DNA of 64,000 nt from Syngnathus acus (lineage: Eukaryota; Chordata; Actinopteri; Syngnathiformes; Syngnathidae): contig NC_051098.1 in assembly GCF_901709675.1 (NCBI RefSeq), positions 11,059,918-11,123,917 on the forward strand, in the 5' to 3' direction. The position numbers and the translations under genes are program-made. The notes below the pieces were generated by a model. The model worked only from the letters and a program-made list of their open reading frames with translations, searched no databases and was not told where the DNA came from. Shown here one piece after another: positions 63,647-64,000 of this stretch. Position 1 is the first letter of the stretch. Every line of letters begins with the position of its first letter.

Positions 63647-63870
63647 CTGCAGAAAGTAATAAAGGCACCCCAGAATATCACAAGCTGCTCTCTGTCCAGT
63701 TAAGAGGTCATTGCCAGCTCTCACTACCTCAGCGGGGCACAAAACATCATCAGACAATTGCTACCCGACAACCACTTTTTTTTAACCACTGCCCTTCGGC
63801 AGGCACTACCGAGCACACGCGTGCTCCAGCCACAGACTCAGGGACAGCATCCACCCCAGAGCTATAAACA
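63647..63870 (+). mobile_element. LINE ORF2 C-terminal remnant
   Basis: In + frames it reads LQKVIKAPQNITSCSLSS (compare RVVKTAQxIxGCSLPS), then a stop and frame change, then LPFGRHYRAHTRAPATDSGT (63789-63848; compare LPSGRRYRSxRTRTxRLxxS). This is the same C-terminal region as the piece at 46640-47115, from a related Rex/L2/CR1-type LINE. It is inactivated by stops and frameshifts. Confidence 0.7.
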
Positions 63871-64000
63871 CACAACAGCCATAAGCCCCCCCGCCCACCC
63901 ACACATAATTCATCACACAACAAAGATCTGGACCACCTTCTACATTATTCAAGTGCAATGCCTCTCAAACTCATTATTCTCATTCATTTACATGGTATCT

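Larger units (their letters stand above)
58275..64000 (+). other. lsamp: Start of the next lsamp intron
   Basis: Non-coding sequence after exon 1b. It holds a TA-rich duplicated block (58905-59140), a TC tract (59718-59751), a fish repeat fragment (63445-63510) and a LINE C-terminal remnant (63647-63870). I see no sequence resembling the rest of Ig domain 1 (no CVVEDK..WLNRS-like reading frame), so the next exon lies outside the window. Confidence 0.8.

Overview
The window looks like AT-rich, intron-dominated DNA from a teleost fish, probably a percomorph. The evidence is a recognisable vertebrate-only gene (an IgLON cell adhesion molecule), very sparse coding content, long dinucleotide microsatellites, and interspersed repeats typical of fish: short MITE-like DNA transposons, hAT-like repeats, tRNA-derived SINE pieces and 5'-truncated LINE pieces. 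I cannot name the species from the sequence alone.

The only gene I can support is the 5' end of lsamp (limbic system-associated membrane protein) on the + strand. Two alternative first coding exons are visible, both too short to stand out as open reading frames. Exon 1a is near 4.3 kb and encodes a 21-residue signal-peptide segment (MPYLWIHSIWISGVAILFGFQ) that ends on a non-canonical GC splice donor. Exon 1b is near 58.1 kb. It starts at ATG 58114, encodes its own signal peptide, and continues into the conserved mature N-terminus ([20 protein letters not shown]) before a GT donor at 58269. An AG inside exon 1b (58188-58189) sits exactly where exon 1a transcripts would need to join, in the correct phase. 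The gene therefore appears to use two promoters about 54 kb apart, giving two signal peptides on the same mature protein. The rest of lsamp (the remainder of Ig domain 1, Ig domains 2-3 and the GPI signal) lies beyond the right edge.

Layout: 1-4.1 kb is upstream DNA with SINE/LINE scraps. The 4.1-4.35 kb stretch holds the presumed exon 1a leader and coding part. From 4.35 to 58.2 kb is the long intron between exons 1a and 1b. It contains a CT-rich microsatellite (7.1 kb), a tandem duplication (11.0 kb), a reverse-strand LINE reverse-transcriptase fragment (14.3 kb), a TA-flanked MITE (22.9 kb), a 234-bp GT tract (24.8 kb), a hAT-like element (25.2 kb), a second TA-flanked MITE (37.1 kb), TA and CATA/CGTA tracts (39.8 and 43.2 kb), SINE and LINE fragments (46.1-48.2 kb), a hAT-like element nested in a SINE (49.4-50.1 kb) and another LINE fragment (57.0 kb). 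The 57.7-58.1 kb stretch is the likely exon 1b promoter and leader. The 58.3-64 kb stretch is the next intron, ending in a LINE C-terminal fragment (63.6-63.9 kb).

No bacterial, viral or CRISPR-type system is present. The most interesting content is the alternative-first-exon arrangement of lsamp, with its GC donor and a splice acceptor embedded in signal-peptide coding sequence, together with two MITE families that share a design.
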